Notes: a model not told the origin generated them from the letters alone. A stretch of DNA of 64,000 nt from an uncultured Desulfobulbaceae bacterium (GCA_903887485.1 CAISPV010000003.1:26133-90132); one strand, 5' to 3'. Shown: positions 44,805-54,226, counted from the stretch's first letter. Made by a program: numbers and translations.

Positions 44805-46256
44805 ATGGCCCTGGAACTGAGACAACAGCTCAAGCTGACCCAGAAACTGGTGATGACTCAACAGTTGCGTCAGGCAATCAGGCTGTTGCAGCTCAATCGT
44901 CTGGAACTGAGCAATGCCCTGCAGGCCGAGCTGGAACAGAATCCAGCCCTGGAGGAAGATTTCAACGTCCAGGAAGAGTTCAGTAATCCCCAAAGTCTTT
45001 CAGCGGTCGAAGAAGTGCCGGGTGTCGGTCAGGAAACTGATTTTACCGAACCCGTTAGGGCCGCAGATACCATGCCCGAGACCAATTGGGAGGATTACGC
45101 CAATAATTTTGACGACAATTTCTCCTTTTCCCACGAGACCCCAGCGGCCGATGCCCCCAGTCAGTTTGACTTTATCTCGCAGAAGCCTGGGCTCTCCGCT
45201 TATCTCCAGTGGCAACTGGTCCACAGTGATCTTGATTCAGAAGAGTGGGATATTGCCCTTTTTATCGTTGGCAATTTGAACCGTTACGGCTTTCTTGAAG
45301 TTGATCTGCCGGAGATCATGAAGGAGACAGGCTGTGATCAGGACGCGGCCGAGTATGTGCTTGAGCTTGTTCAGGATCTTGACCCGCCCGGGATTGCCGC
45401 CAGAAATGTCAGTGAATCGCTCTTTCTCCAGCTTGAACGGAAAGGTCTGGGGAATTCTCTGGCCGCCGAGATCGTCCTGCATCATCTTGACCTTCTTGAG
45501 ACCAATAACCATGCGGCCATTGCCAGGGCCACCGGACGAAAAAAGCCAGAGATCGTCAAGGCCATTGATTTTATCATCTCCGAGCTCACCCCCTATCCCG
45601 GGCTGCCTTATGCGGAAGAAAGCACCAATTACATCGTTCCTGATGTTTATGTGACAAAGATTGATGGTCAATATGTGGTGCGGCTTAATGACGATGATCT
45701 GCCTCACCTCAAGCTTTCCTCTCATTATCAGGAACTGCTTCAGGGCCACGCCGCCATGCAGAAGGACTCACGTGCCTATATCAAGGAAAAACTCAAGGAT
45801 GCCGAATGGTTTCTTAAATCCCTCCATCAGAGACAGCGCACCATTTTCAAGGTCATGGAGAGCATCCTCCGTTTTCAGCATGACTTTTTTGAATATGGCC
45901 CGACCCGGCTTAAACCCCTCATCCTCCGGGACGTGGCCGAAGACATTGGGATGCATGAATCTACAATCAGCCGGGTTACCTCTAATAAATATGTCCATAC
46001 TTCGCAGGGTCTTTATGAACTGAAATATTTCTTTTCCACCTCTATTCCAAGAGAGGGTGAAGATCCTCTGGCCGCTGAATCCATCCGGGAACGAATTCGC
46101 CGACTGATCAAGGATGAAGACCCTCAGAAGCCGCTCAGCGATGATGCCCTTTCCAAAAAACTTGCCGAGACCAATGTCCAGATTGCCAGGCGTACCGTAG
46201 CCAAATACCGGGAACAGATGAAAATCCTGCCGGTTAAACACCGCCGGAAGATGTGA
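44805..46256 (+). CDS. rpoN: RNA polymerase sigma-54 factor
   Basis: This 483-residue protein has region I at the N-terminus ('LVMTQQLRQAIRLLQLNRLEL', glutamine/leucine-rich), an HTH around residues 370-400, and the C-terminal RpoN box 'ARRTVAKYREQMKILP'. It starts nine bases after lptB. The hpf and ptsN genes that often follow rpoN are absent here. Confidence 0.98.
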   Translation: MALELRQQLKLTQKLVMTQQLRQAIRLLQLNRLELSNALQAELEQNPALEEDFNVQEEFSNPQSLSAVEEVPGVGQETDFTEPVRAADTMPETNWEDYANNFDDNFSFSHETPAADAPSQFDFISQKPGLSAYLQWQLVHSDLDSEEWDIALFIVGNLNRYGFLEVDLPEIMKETGCDQDAAEYVLELVQDLDPPGIAARNVSESLFLQLERKGLGNSLAAEIVLHHLDLLETNNHAAIARATGRKKPEIVKAIDFIISELTPYPGLPYAEESTNYIVPDVYVTKIDGQYVVRLNDDDLPHLKLSSHYQELLQGHAAMQKDSRAYIKEKLKDAEWFLKSLHQRQRTIFKVMESILRFQHDFFEYGPTRLKPLILRDVAEDIGMHESTISRVTSNKYVHTSQGLYELKYFFSTSIPREGEDPLAAESIRERIRRLIKDEDPQKPLSDDALSKKLAETNVQIARRTVAKYREQMKILPVKHRRKM

Positions 46257-46396
46257 TTATAAAAAGTATAAACAAGATTTTCGGTGCCCTGTGAGGTTTC
46301 TTGAATTTACCAGAAGGTTATGATGCGTTCAAGTAATTGGCGAGAGGCTCAATGTGTTCATTGTCGAGTCCCATAACGGGAAGTTTTCAGGGGACA

Positions 46397-47296
46397 TCAG
46401 GGGGTTGGGTTTCTTTTAAGAAAGGTCTCAAGATATTCCATTTTATTTTCACATGTTTGAAGAATTTTTTGGAGATAGTCAATATTCTTCCCGATATTGG
46501 TGTAATAGAGATTGTCGCTGATCTGCCATCGCTCGTGAAAATGTGCCTGCATGGCCTGTGCTATATTGAGGAACGTCTTTTCTAATCTTTCGGTAATGAT
46601 GTTGTGATAAAAAAAAGTGGTGTCTTGTATGAGTTCAAGGGCTGAGTCGTGGGTCTTTAGTCCACCATCTTTGTGCTCCTGAAATAAAAAAGGCAGGCGT
46701 TCAAGGTAACATCGGTCGGCCATTTGGGCCAGAATGTCGGTTGATCCTAATATATATCCGGCAAGCTTTGATGCCGGTGATGGAAAGGCGATATCTTTTG
46801 GGTCAAGGGTAAGGTCGGTACATTTGATTACAGCGGCACATTCCTGAATAAGGGTATGAGAAAGATTGTTGCTCTCAAGGTATTGTGCCATAACTTGTAT
46901 GGAGCGCTCTTCATGGTTTTGGGTATAGATTGCTCCTGAGAGGGCCTGGTCTGAAGTTTTCATGAGCAGACCGGTGTCATGAAAATAAGCACTGTACATG
47001 GCCTGCTCCATCACCTGGATGGAAATGTCCTGGTTGTGAGTGCACGTCAGGCCATGCAAGAGCCTTGCTGTGGCCAGGACCACGCTGTAGGTATGTTCGA
47101 GGTTATGGTATTGGGTATTGCAGGCACGAAATCCTGGATAGGTTCCGGCAAAGAGTCGTGCTGTATCATGATGCAGTTGCCGGAGCAGAAGAGGATCGAA
47201 TGTGGGCTGGATCAGAGCGACCAAGACAAGGATTTCGTCTAAAGGATCACTGGTTGCTCCCGATTCAAATATTTTGGTTAATTGTTGATGGTTCAT
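46397..47296 (-). CDS. HD-domain phosphohydrolase-like protein
   Basis: About 299 residues. Metal ligands of an HD/PDEase-type domain are seen in 'YHNLEHTYSV' and 'SAYFHDTGLLM', then 'TQNHEERSIQ'. This spacing resembles 3',5'-cyclic-nucleotide-type phosphodiesterases more than HD-GYP, and the substrate is unknown. The ORF track begins at 47353. The ATG at 47296 follows the ferredoxin stop by 14 bases and is preferred. Confidence 0.82.
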   Translation of the reverse strand: MNHQQLTKIFESGATSDPLDEILVLVALIQPTFDPLLLRQLHHDTARLFAGTYPGFRACNTQYHNLEHTYSVVLATARLLHGLTCTHNQDISIQVMEQAMYSAYFHDTGLLMKTSDQALSGAIYTQNHEERSIQVMAQYLESNNLSHTLIQECAAVIKCTDLTLDPKDIAFPSPASKLAGYILGSTDILAQMADRCYLERLPFLFQEHKDGGLKTHDSALELIQDTTFFYHNIITERLEKTFLNIAQAMQAHFHERWQISDNLYYTNIGKNIDYLQKILQTCENKMEYLETFLKRNPTP

Positions 47297-47310
47297 GCCA
47301 TGCACAATTG

Positions 47311-47514
47311 TCAGGGTAGGCCCTTTGTCAGCGAGACACATTTGGCGGGACAATAGGCTGCCGCTTCTTCGATTCGGGGTGTGATTTCTGCATTGGGGTT
47401 TGTGACCTCAGCTTTTTCTCCAGTCTCATCCATCTTGAAGATATCAGGGCAGATCTCCACGCATGATCCGCAACCATTGCATTCGTAGGTGTCTATGGAG
47501 ATTGAGTCTTTCAC
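47311..47514 (-). CDS. Single-cluster [4Fe-4S] ferredoxin
   Basis: This 67-residue ferredoxin has 'CNGCGSCVEICPD' near the N-terminus and 'YCPAKCVSL' near the C-terminus, which supply the four cluster cysteines plus an extra pair. It is like the small monocluster ferredoxins of sulfate reducers. It is cotranscribed with the HD-domain gene behind it. Confidence 0.93.
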   Translation of the reverse strand: MKDSISIDTYECNGCGSCVEICPDIFKMDETGEKAEVTNPNAEITPRIEEAAAYCPAKCVSLTKGLP

Positions 47515-47655
47515 GGCGTTATCGTTTGTTGGTTTTTGGTGTCAATTCGTCATTTAAAAACAGTTTCGACTTTAAAAAAGCGAAAAACTATAAATTCCTA
47601 CGTATTATCTCTGCACGGCCTTCTTGTATGTTATCTGCCAGACGCCACTCAAAGA

Positions 47656-47749
47656 AACCGCCAGTAAAGATTGGCTGTTTTTTTGAAGCGGCATAAGGTG
47701 CCGTAATAAAATAAGCAAAAAAACACTGCTTATTTCATAACGGCACCTA
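47656..47749. repeat. Composite two-hairpin repeat, copy 3 (behind purF)
   Basis: The long hairpin arms TAAGGTGCCGTAATAAAATAAGCA and TGCTTATTTCATAACGGCACCTA differ from copies 1 and 2, but the arm changes compensate (GGTGCC pairs GGCACC, where the others have GGAGCC pairing GGCTCC). The GTAA/GTTA mismatch stays in the same place. The outer hairpin CCGC..GCGG at about 47658-47691 and GCGGCATAAGG junction match the other copies. The element provides the TAG stop of purF. Confidence 0.85.
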
Positions 47750-49168
47750 AATATCCAGCGCCTCTTTATGAAAATTGAGGTCTGGCTCTACCGGATATTT
47801 GCCATTGAAACAGGCCAGACAGTAATTTTCCTTACCCAGGCCAGCGGCCTCAACCAGTCCTTCCAGACTGAGATAATAGAGGGAATCCAAGCCCAGATAG
47901 TCGGCAATCTCAGTTACAGATCTTTTCGCGGCGATCAGTTCGGTGGAAGAGGGAAAATCAATGCCATAATAGCAGGCATTCTGCGTGGGCGGACAACTGA
48001 CCAGCATGTGGACCTCCTTGGCCCCAGCGTCACGCAGCGAGCGGACCCGGCTTTTGCCGGTAGTGCCGCGGATAATGGAGTCTTCGACGATGATAATCCG
48101 TTTATCTTTCAGGAGTGAGCGGACCGGATTGAGTTTGACCCGCACGTTGAAGTCCCGCATCGATTGGGTGGGTTGGATGAAGGTCCTGCCTACATAATGG
48201 TTACGGATCATGCCCATCTCCAGGGGTAGGCCGGATGCCTGGGAATAGCCAAGGGCCGCGTAGTTTCCGGAGTCAGGGAAGGGCATGACAAAATCCCCGT
48301 CGATGGGGCATTCTCGGGCCAGGATCTCTCCCATCCGTTTTCGGGCCTCATAAACATTGATCCCGAATATATCTGAGTCGGGCCTGGCAAAATAGACCTG
48401 TTCAAAGATACAGAAGCTGGTCTTTTGTTTTGGCCAGGGGAAGATAGAGCGCATCTCATCTTTGGTGATGATGAGCATCTCACCTGGTTCGATATCCCGC
48501 ACATACCTGGCTTCAATCAGATCAAAGGCGCAGGTCTCGGAGGCGACCACCCAGCCGCCATTATTGAGCTTGCCCAGGCAGAGCGGCCGGAAGCCGCCGG
48601 GATCACGCACGGCCACCAAGGTGTCCGGGGTCATCATCAAGATGGAGTAGGCGCCTTTGAGGCAGGAAAAAGATTCTGTGAGGGCGCGATCCAGGCCAAG
48701 ATGGGTGGTGCGCGCCATGAGGTGGAGTACCACCTCGCTGTCCATGCCGGTCTGAAAGATGGAACCTTTCTCTTCCAGGTCATGCCGCAGCTCAATGGCA
48801 TTGACCAGATTGCCATTGTGGGCAACCGCCAGGGTGGTGCCCTTGTGGGTTACGAGCAGGGGCTGGGTATTGGTGATATTTGAGGAGCCGGTGGTGGAGT
48901 AGCGGACATGGCCAACCGCCATATGTCCAGGCAGACCCTGGAGGATGGTCTCGGTAAATATTTCCGGAACCAGGCCCATGTCTTTATGGATAGAGACCTT
49001 CTTGCCATCTGAGGTGACAATCCCGGCGCTTTCCTGACCCCGGTGCTGGAGGGCATAGAGTCCGAAATAGGTGAGTTTTGCCGCATCTTCATGGCCAAAT
49101 ATACCGCAAACGCCACATTCATGTTTTGGTCGCCCTGATTCAGGGCGTTGTCCGGAGTTGTTTGTCAT
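47747..49168 (-). CDS. purF: Amidophosphoribosyltransferase
   Basis: This enzyme catalyses the first step of purine synthesis (PRPP plus glutamine). About 473 residues from the ATG at 49168; the ORF-track start at 49222 is upstream of a plausible site. The nucleophile Cys of 'CGVCGIFGHEDA' is preceded by a short propeptide of 17 residues to be cleaved. The PRPP loop 'IIVEDSIIRGTTGK' is present. Further cysteines ('FCIFEQ', 'SCPPTQNACYYG', 'NYCLACF') match the oxygen-labile [4Fe-4S] type of PurF. The TAG stop lies in the composite repeat. Confidence 0.96.
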   Translation of the reverse strand: MTNNSGQRPESGRPKHECGVCGIFGHEDAAKLTYFGLYALQHRGQESAGIVTSDGKKVSIHKDMGLVPEIFTETILQGLPGHMAVGHVRYSTTGSSNITNTQPLLVTHKGTTLAVAHNGNLVNAIELRHDLEEKGSIFQTGMDSEVVLHLMARTTHLGLDRALTESFSCLKGAYSILMMTPDTLVAVRDPGGFRPLCLGKLNNGGWVVASETCAFDLIEARYVRDIEPGEMLIITKDEMRSIFPWPKQKTSFCIFEQVYFARPDSDIFGINVYEARKRMGEILARECPIDGDFVMPFPDSGNYAALGYSQASGLPLEMGMIRNHYVGRTFIQPTQSMRDFNVRVKLNPVRSLLKDKRIIIVEDSIIRGTTGKSRVRSLRDAGAKEVHMLVSCPPTQNACYYGIDFPSSTELIAAKRSVTEIADYLGLDSLYYLSLEGLVEAAGLGKENYCLACFNGKYPVEPDLNFHKEALDI

Positions 49169-49273
49169 AATCTCTTGCTTGTAACTCGTTGTAATAAAAT
49201 AAGGTTGCCATTTGGATGGCAAAAACGGTTTCTAAGAAGCAGTGCCAGTGACCTTGCAGGTGCCACAATGGGG

Positions 49274-49308
49274 AAAGGCACAAAGAGGAAATTATCTTTG
49301 TGCCTTTC
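49274..49308. other. Hairpin between purF and selD
   Basis: AAAGGCACAAAGA and TCTTTGTGCCTTT form a perfect 13-bp stem with a 9-base loop, in the 5' region of purF (minus strand) and upstream of selD (plus strand). No T-run follows on either strand. It could be a leader or attenuator structure for purF, or a regulatory palindrome. Confidence 0.55.
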
Positions 49309-49435
49309 AGACAAATCTGATAATAACCATTTATAATGATGTTCTGCAGAAATTCAACAAGAAAGAATGGTGTGGCAATTTTTTCTGTTGAACTGTCCTT
49401 GAAAGAGTGGGTGGAAGAATGGGAGGTGACGGAAA

Positions 49436-50488
49436 ATGATAAAACTGACAAGTACAGTAAAAGCGGCAGGTTGAGCGGCTAAGCTGGGCCCAGGGGACCT
49501 GGGTCAGATATTGTGTGGAATTACCCTGCCCAAGGATCCGAATCTGATTGTGGGAGCTGAAACCGGCGATGATGCCGGGGTCTATCGTCTGAATGACGAG
49601 ACAGCCTTGATCCAGACCCTGGATTTTTTTACTCCTATTGTTGACGATCCTTTCAGTTTTGGCCAGATTGCTGCAGCCAATGCCTTGAGTGATGTGTATG
49701 CCATGGGTGGCAGGCCACTCCTGGCCATGAATATCCTGGCCTGTCCGGTGAAGACCATGGATATCTCGGTGTTTCGGGAGGTGATTCGCGGCGGTCTGGA
49801 TAAGGTGCTGGAGGCAGGAGCCCTGCTGGTGGGGGGGCATTCCATTGAAGATACTGAATTGAAATATGGTCTTTCGGTCACGGGCGTGGTTCACCCTGAT
49901 CAGGTCTTGCTCAATGCCGGGGCCCGTCCGGGAGATCGGTTGATCCTGACCAAACCGCTGGGGCTTGGGATCCTGTCAACGGCGATCAAGGGTAATCTGG
50001 CTGGCCCAGAGGTGGAGGCCCGGATCGTGGAGGTAATGGCGACCCTGAATCGACTGGCTGCCAAGGTTATGCAGGAGCTGCGGGGCCGTGGTGAGAAGGT
50101 GCATGCCTGTACCGATATTACCGGTTTTGGTCTGCTGGGGCATCTCTCGGAGATGCTGTTGGCCTCAGGGGTGGCCGCCAGGATTTTTGGCGAACAGGTT
50201 CCGGTGCTTGCTGGAGTCAGGGAGTTTGTTGATATGGGGATCATACCCGAAGGCGCGCATGTGAACAGGAAACATTATGGCGGGATGCTTCTGGGCAGGC
50301 GGTCTGAGCAGGATTCCTTGGAGATGATTCTGGCTGATCCGCAGACCTCAGGCGGCTTGCTGATTGCGGCCAGCTCAAGTGCTGCAACTGCTATTTTGCA
50401 GGAGATGAGGGCACAGGGATATCCCCTTGCCTGTGCCGAGATCGGTGAGATTGTTGCCGGCGCTCCAGGGCAGATAGAGCTTGTGTGA
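49436..50488 (+). CDS. selD: Selenide, water dikinase, selenocysteine-containing (UGA at codon 13)
   Basis: This enzyme makes selenophosphate for selenocysteine and selenouridine. The ORF track begins only at 49511. In the same frame an ATG at 49436, with GGGAGGTGA upstream, continues through 'KAAG' - TGA (49472-49474) - 'AAKLGPGDLGQILCG' into the listed ORF. This is the SelD catalytic loop with Sec in the usual Cys/Sec position. GGCCCAGG and CCTGGGTC (49487-49505) form a SECIS-like hairpin 12 bases after the UGA. Other landmarks are 'ETGDDAGVYRL', 'TDITGFGLLGHLSEM' and 'DPQTSGGLLIA'. The gene therefore implies a working selABC set elsewhere. Confidence 0.95.
49475..49505 (+). promoter_or_regulatory. 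Candidate bacterial SECIS element in selD
   Basis: Directly after the UGA (49472-49474) comes GGCCCAGG-GGA-CCTGGGTC (stem 49487-49494 and 49498-49505, one G-U pair). The 12-base distance and the small G-rich loop suit recognition by SelB. Confidence 0.65.
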
Positions 50489-50544
50489 GCCGGGCTGGGA
50501 ACGTATGCCCGTTGCTGTTTTTACATATAGATCGGGGGAATGAT

Positions 50545-52725
50545 ATGGTGAGTGGGATTTCTTCAGAAGCTGGTCTCCAGGAGCTATGCCGGATAGGGGT
50601 GGCCCTGTCTGAGGAAAAAGATACCAACAAGCTGCTGGAGATGATCGCCAGCATGGCCAGACACTATACCAATGCCGAGGGTTGTACCTTTTATCTCTGT
50701 AATGAGGAAAAGGGCTGTCTGGATTTCTCCGTGGTCCAGAATGAAAGGCTTGCTATCTATCAGACCGGGCCGGACCGGGAAAGTGACTGGCCCAGCGTGC
50801 CGCTCTACCTGGCCGATGGCTCCGAGAATCACGGAAATGTCTCGGCCCACTGCGCCCTCACCGGCCAGACAGTCAATATCAGCGACGTGTATCATGAAAC
50901 GGGCTATGACTTCTGCAGTACCCGTGCGTTTGATCGGGCGGCCGGCTACCGCTCCCGCTCCATGCTTCTTGTGCCCATGCAGGATAAGCAGGGGGATGTA
51001 ATCGGGGTTCTGCAACTCCTCAACGCCCGCTCCAATGCCGATGGGGTAATTATCGACTTCCCGGAAGAGGCGGTGGGCATGGTCAAAGGACTGGCCTCCC
51101 AGGCCAGTGTCTCGGTGGTTAATGTCCAGCTTCTCAACCGGTTGAAAAAGTTCACCAGCCTGGGGGTGGCCTTGTCCGCGGAAAAGAATATTCACACCCT
51201 GCTGGAGATGATCGCTACCATGGCCCGCCAATACACTCACGCCGAGGGATGTACGGTCTATCTCTGTAATGAGGCTCGGGATATCCTGGAATTTGCGGTG
51301 ATCCAGAACGAGAAACTGGATATTTTTCTGAAGATGGACGGGGAGAAAAGGGAATGGCCGCTGATCAGTCTCTATTTGGCGGACGGCAGTGAAAACCATC
51401 GTAATGTCTCGGCCCACTGTGTCCTGACCAGAGAGATCATCTCCATCCATGATGTTTACAGCGAGGATGGATTCGATTTTAGTGGTACCCGTGAGTTTGA
51501 TGCCATCTCTAATTATCGGTCGAAATCTATGCTCCTTGTGCCCATGACCGACCATGAGGATGAGGTGATCGGGGTGCTCCAGCTTATTAACGCCCGGCGG
51601 GGAATCTCCCGTCATGTCTCTGATTTTCCCGAAGAGGATATCGAGCTGGTGAGCGGCCTGGCTTCCCAGGCGGCGGTGGCGGTGACCAATGTCCGGTTGG
51701 TCAAGGGCATGGAAAAACTGCTTCATTCCTTCGTTCAGTGCATAGCCGCGGCCATTGACGAGAAATCTCCCTATACCGCCGGTCATATCCAGCGGGTGGC
51801 CAGATTGACCGAGATGATGGTAAGCGGAATCAACGCGACCCAAACCGGCCCTTTTGCCGATGTCCATTTCTCCGAGGAGCAGAGGGAGGAAATCAATCTG
51901 GCGGCCTGGATGCACGATATCGGCAAGATCACCACCCCGGAGCATGTGGTGGACAAGACGACCAAACTGGAGACGATCTTTGATCGGATTGAACTGGTCC
52001 GGCTGCGGATTGAGCTTCTACGCAAGGAGCAGGAGATCGCCAGTCTGCGGTCGGGGCTGACCTCAGAGCGGAACCAGCCCTGTCCATCGGCCGGCGCAAA
52101 GCAGGAGCACGATTTTGACCGGATCTTCCAGTTTATCCGTCGGGCCAATATCGGCGGGGAGTTCATGCGGGATGAGGATCTGGTTGAGATCGAACGAATC
52201 GCATCGCTGCGCTTTGAACTGGATGGGAAGTCCACCCCCCTCCTCAATGAGAACGAGGTGGAATGTTGCTCTATCCGCAAGGGAACCTTGACCGAGAAGG
52301 AGCGGCAGATCATCAACCATCATGTGGCAGTGGGCATCCGAATGCTGGAGAGTCTGCCCTTCCTCAAAAAATGGGCCAGGGTTCCCGAGTATGCAGGGAT
52401 GCATCACGAAAAGCTTGATGGCAGCGGCTATCCCAAGGGGAAAAGGGGTGAAGAGATCTCCCTGCCGGCCCGAATTCTCGCAGTGGCCGATGTCTTCGAG
52501 GCCCTGACCGCCTCCGACCGGCCTTACACGGTCGGCAGGAGTCTCGCCGAGGCCTTGCGGATCATGGAGCTTATGGTCAAGGCCTTCCATCTTGACGGCG
52601 CCATCTGTGATTTTCTGGTGGAGAGCGGGATCGTCAGCAGATACGTGGCGGAGCATCTTGCCGACAAACAGCAGGGACATTACTGCTGGAATGGCAAGGA
52701 ATATCAGGACTTTTTGCCTGTTTGA
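50545..52725 (+). CDS. Tandem GAF - HD-GYP cyclic-di-GMP phosphodiesterase
   Basis: About 726 residues from the ATG at 50545, with GGGGGAA before it; the ORF track starts at a GTG (50485) overlapping the selD stop. Two clearly duplicated GAF domains share the phrase 'LLEMIA.MAR.YT.AEGCT..LCNE'. They are followed by an HD-GYP output domain: 'YTAGHIQRVARLTEM', 'AAWMHDIGKITTPEHV', 'HHEKLDGSGYPKG'. A helical, charged insertion of about 100 residues separates the HDIGK and GYP parts. No membrane segment is seen, so it is a cytosolic signalling enzyme. Whether the GAF domains bind nucleotides is unknown. Confidence 0.93.
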   Translation: MVSGISSEAGLQELCRIGVALSEEKDTNKLLEMIASMARHYTNAEGCTFYLCNEEKGCLDFSVVQNERLAIYQTGPDRESDWPSVPLYLADGSENHGNVSAHCALTGQTVNISDVYHETGYDFCSTRAFDRAAGYRSRSMLLVPMQDKQGDVIGVLQLLNARSNADGVIIDFPEEAVGMVKGLASQASVSVVNVQLLNRLKKFTSLGVALSAEKNIHTLLEMIATMARQYTHAEGCTVYLCNEARDILEFAVIQNEKLDIFLKMDGEKREWPLISLYLADGSENHRNVSAHCVLTREIISIHDVYSEDGFDFSGTREFDAISNYRSKSMLLVPMTDHEDEVIGVLQLINARRGISRHVSDFPEEDIELVSGLASQAAVAVTNVRLVKGMEKLLHSFVQCIAAAIDEKSPYTAGHIQRVARLTEMMVSGINATQTGPFADVHFSEEQREEINLAAWMHDIGKITTPEHVVDKTTKLETIFDRIELVRLRIELLRKEQEIASLRSGLTSERNQPCPSAGAKQEHDFDRIFQFIRRANIGGEFMRDEDLVEIERIASLRFELDGKSTPLLNENEVECCSIRKGTLTEKERQIINHHVAVGIRMLESLPFLKKWARVPEYAGMHHEKLDGSGYPKGKRGEEISLPARILAVADVFEALTASDRPYTVGRSLAEALRIMELMVKAFHLDGAICDFLVESGIVSRYVAEHLADKQQGHYCWNGKEYQDFLPV

Positions 52726-52877
52726 AAAGTTGGTTCCCGATAATTATTTCTTTTCATTCTTTTTCGTAACTGCTAAATTTTGCACCAAGGTGTCTCCGTG
52801 CTCAATGCGCAGAGAGGAAGCATCCGGTAGTTTATAACGTCACTCTCTTATCTTATTTACCCCGCAGGAGGATTGTC

Positions 52878-53300
52878 ATGGGAGAGCAGTTTAGTGTTCA
52901 GGTCCGGGATGGGCAGGTCCGGACCAAGCCATCTTTTTTAGGCGCCGTGATTGCGACGGTTCACTACGGAGATCGGCTGGCGGTTGTGCAGTCCAAGGAG
53001 TCCTGGGTGGAGGTTGCCCTTCCCGGATCAAAGCAGGGCTGGATTCACCTTTCCGCCCTGACGGAAAAGGAGATCATTCTCAATCCGAATGCCCAGCAGG
53101 TCAGTCAGGCGGCGAGCAGTGACGAGCTGGCCCTGGCCGGCAAGGGCTTCAACAAGCAGGTGGAGGAGCAGTTCCGTAAGCAGAATAGTCAGGCCAATTT
53201 TGCAGGGGTGGACAAGATGGAGACCTTCCGGGTCTCCCAGGAGGAGATGGCGCAATTCTTGAAGGCGGGTGATCTGAAGCCTCAGGGAGGTGCGGCATGA
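52878..53300 (+). CDS. SH3-domain protein
   Basis: This 140-residue protein has an N-terminal bacterial SH3 domain ('VQVRDGQVRTKPSFLGAVIAT', 'WVEVALPGSKQGWIHLSAL') and a charged helical C-terminal half. It lacks an obvious signal peptide, which is unusual for SH3b proteins that act on the envelope. GGAGGATTGTC precedes the ATG. It overlaps the M48 protease gene by four bases (ATGA) and is the first gene of a three-gene operon. Confidence 0.82.
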   Translation: MGEQFSVQVRDGQVRTKPSFLGAVIATVHYGDRLAVVQSKESWVEVALPGSKQGWIHLSALTEKEIILNPNAQQVSQAASSDELALAGKGFNKQVEEQFRKQNSQANFAGVDKMETFRVSQEEMAQFLKAGDLKPQGGAA

Positions 53301-54226
53301 AGGCACGAAGATTGAACAGAAGGACTTTTCTCGCCACGGGCGCCAGGATCGGTATGACCGGCCTTGCCCTGAGTGGCTCCTCCCTGCTCCTTCAGGGCTT
53401 TGGTTTCGGTGATCTTGGCTCCACCATCGAGCAGGCCTCTAAGCTCACGAACTCCGCGACTAAGAGTTTCACCGCCGTATCCAAGGCCATGGAGGACATT
53501 ACCCCGGAACAGGAGTATTATATCGGTCGCACTATCGGGGCCATTGTTCTCAATAAATACAAGCCCTATGAGCAGGAGACCGGCAACCGCTATCTGAACC
53601 TCCTGGGCCAGACCCTGGCCCGCTTTTCTGATCTTCCCGAACTCTTTGACAGCTACCATTTTCTGATTCTCGATTCGGCCGAGATCAATGCCTTCGCCAC
53701 CCCCAGCGGCCTGGTCTTCGTCACCCGGGGGATGCTCCAGTGCTGTGGCCATGAAGACGCCCTGGCCGCGGTTCTGGCCCATGAGATCGGCCACATCCAG
53801 CTTAAGCACGGCTTGCATTCCATTGAAAAAGATCGCATCACCAAGGCCACCTCGATTCTGGCCATCGAGGGGACCAAAAATTTCGCTAAATCCGATATCG
53901 CCAATCTCACTTCGACCTTTGAGGATTCGATCAACGATATCACCAGCGCCATGATCAATAACGGGTACTCCCGTTCTTTTGAAAATGCGGCGGATGCGGC
54001 GGCGGTGACCCTGCTTGGACGGGTCGGCTATAATCCGGCAGGACTCATTGATATGCTGCGGATTATGAGCAAACAGCTCAAGCCAGGCGGCCTTGATTTT
54101 GCTAAGACCCATCCCTCACCGGAGAGCCGGATCGAGAACCTGGAAAAGTTGGTTGCCGAGACAGGGGCTCAAACGCCAGCGGCATCTCAGCAGCGTCGCT
54201 TCGAGGCAGCTTTGAAAGGGGTATGA
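53297..54226 (+). CDS. Tat-exported M48-family zinc metalloprotease
   Basis: This 309-residue protein has an N-terminus with a twin-arginine motif 'NRRTFLATGARIG' followed by a hydrophobic stretch, so it is exported folded. The zinc site is 'LAHEIGHIQLKHG', with a third ligand region 'FENAADAAAVTLLGRVGY'. The fold resembles BepA/LoiP proteases that watch over outer-membrane assembly. Overlaps at both ends (ATGA with the SH3 gene and with the cyclase gene) show tight cotranslation. Confidence 0.9.
   Translation: MKARRLNRRTFLATGARIGMTGLALSGSSLLLQGFGFGDLGSTIEQASKLTNSATKSFTAVSKAMEDITPEQEYYIGRTIGAIVLNKYKPYEQETGNRYLNLLGQTLARFSDLPELFDSYHFLILDSAEINAFATPSGLVFVTRGMLQCCGHEDALAAVLAHEIGHIQLKHGLHSIEKDRITKATSILAIEGTKNFAKSDIANLTSTFEDSINDITSAMINNGYSRSFENAADAAAVTLLGRVGYNPAGLIDMLRIMSKQLKPGGLDFAKTHPSPESRIENLEKLVAETGAQTPAASQQRRFEAALKGV

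Noticed and set aside
50584-51945. 453-residue antisense ORF opposite the GAF-GAF-HD-GYP gene
   Set aside because: The plus-strand protein has clear domains throughout. The antisense frame is open because of codon bias, and its composition (rich in Gly, His, Gln) is typical of a shadow.
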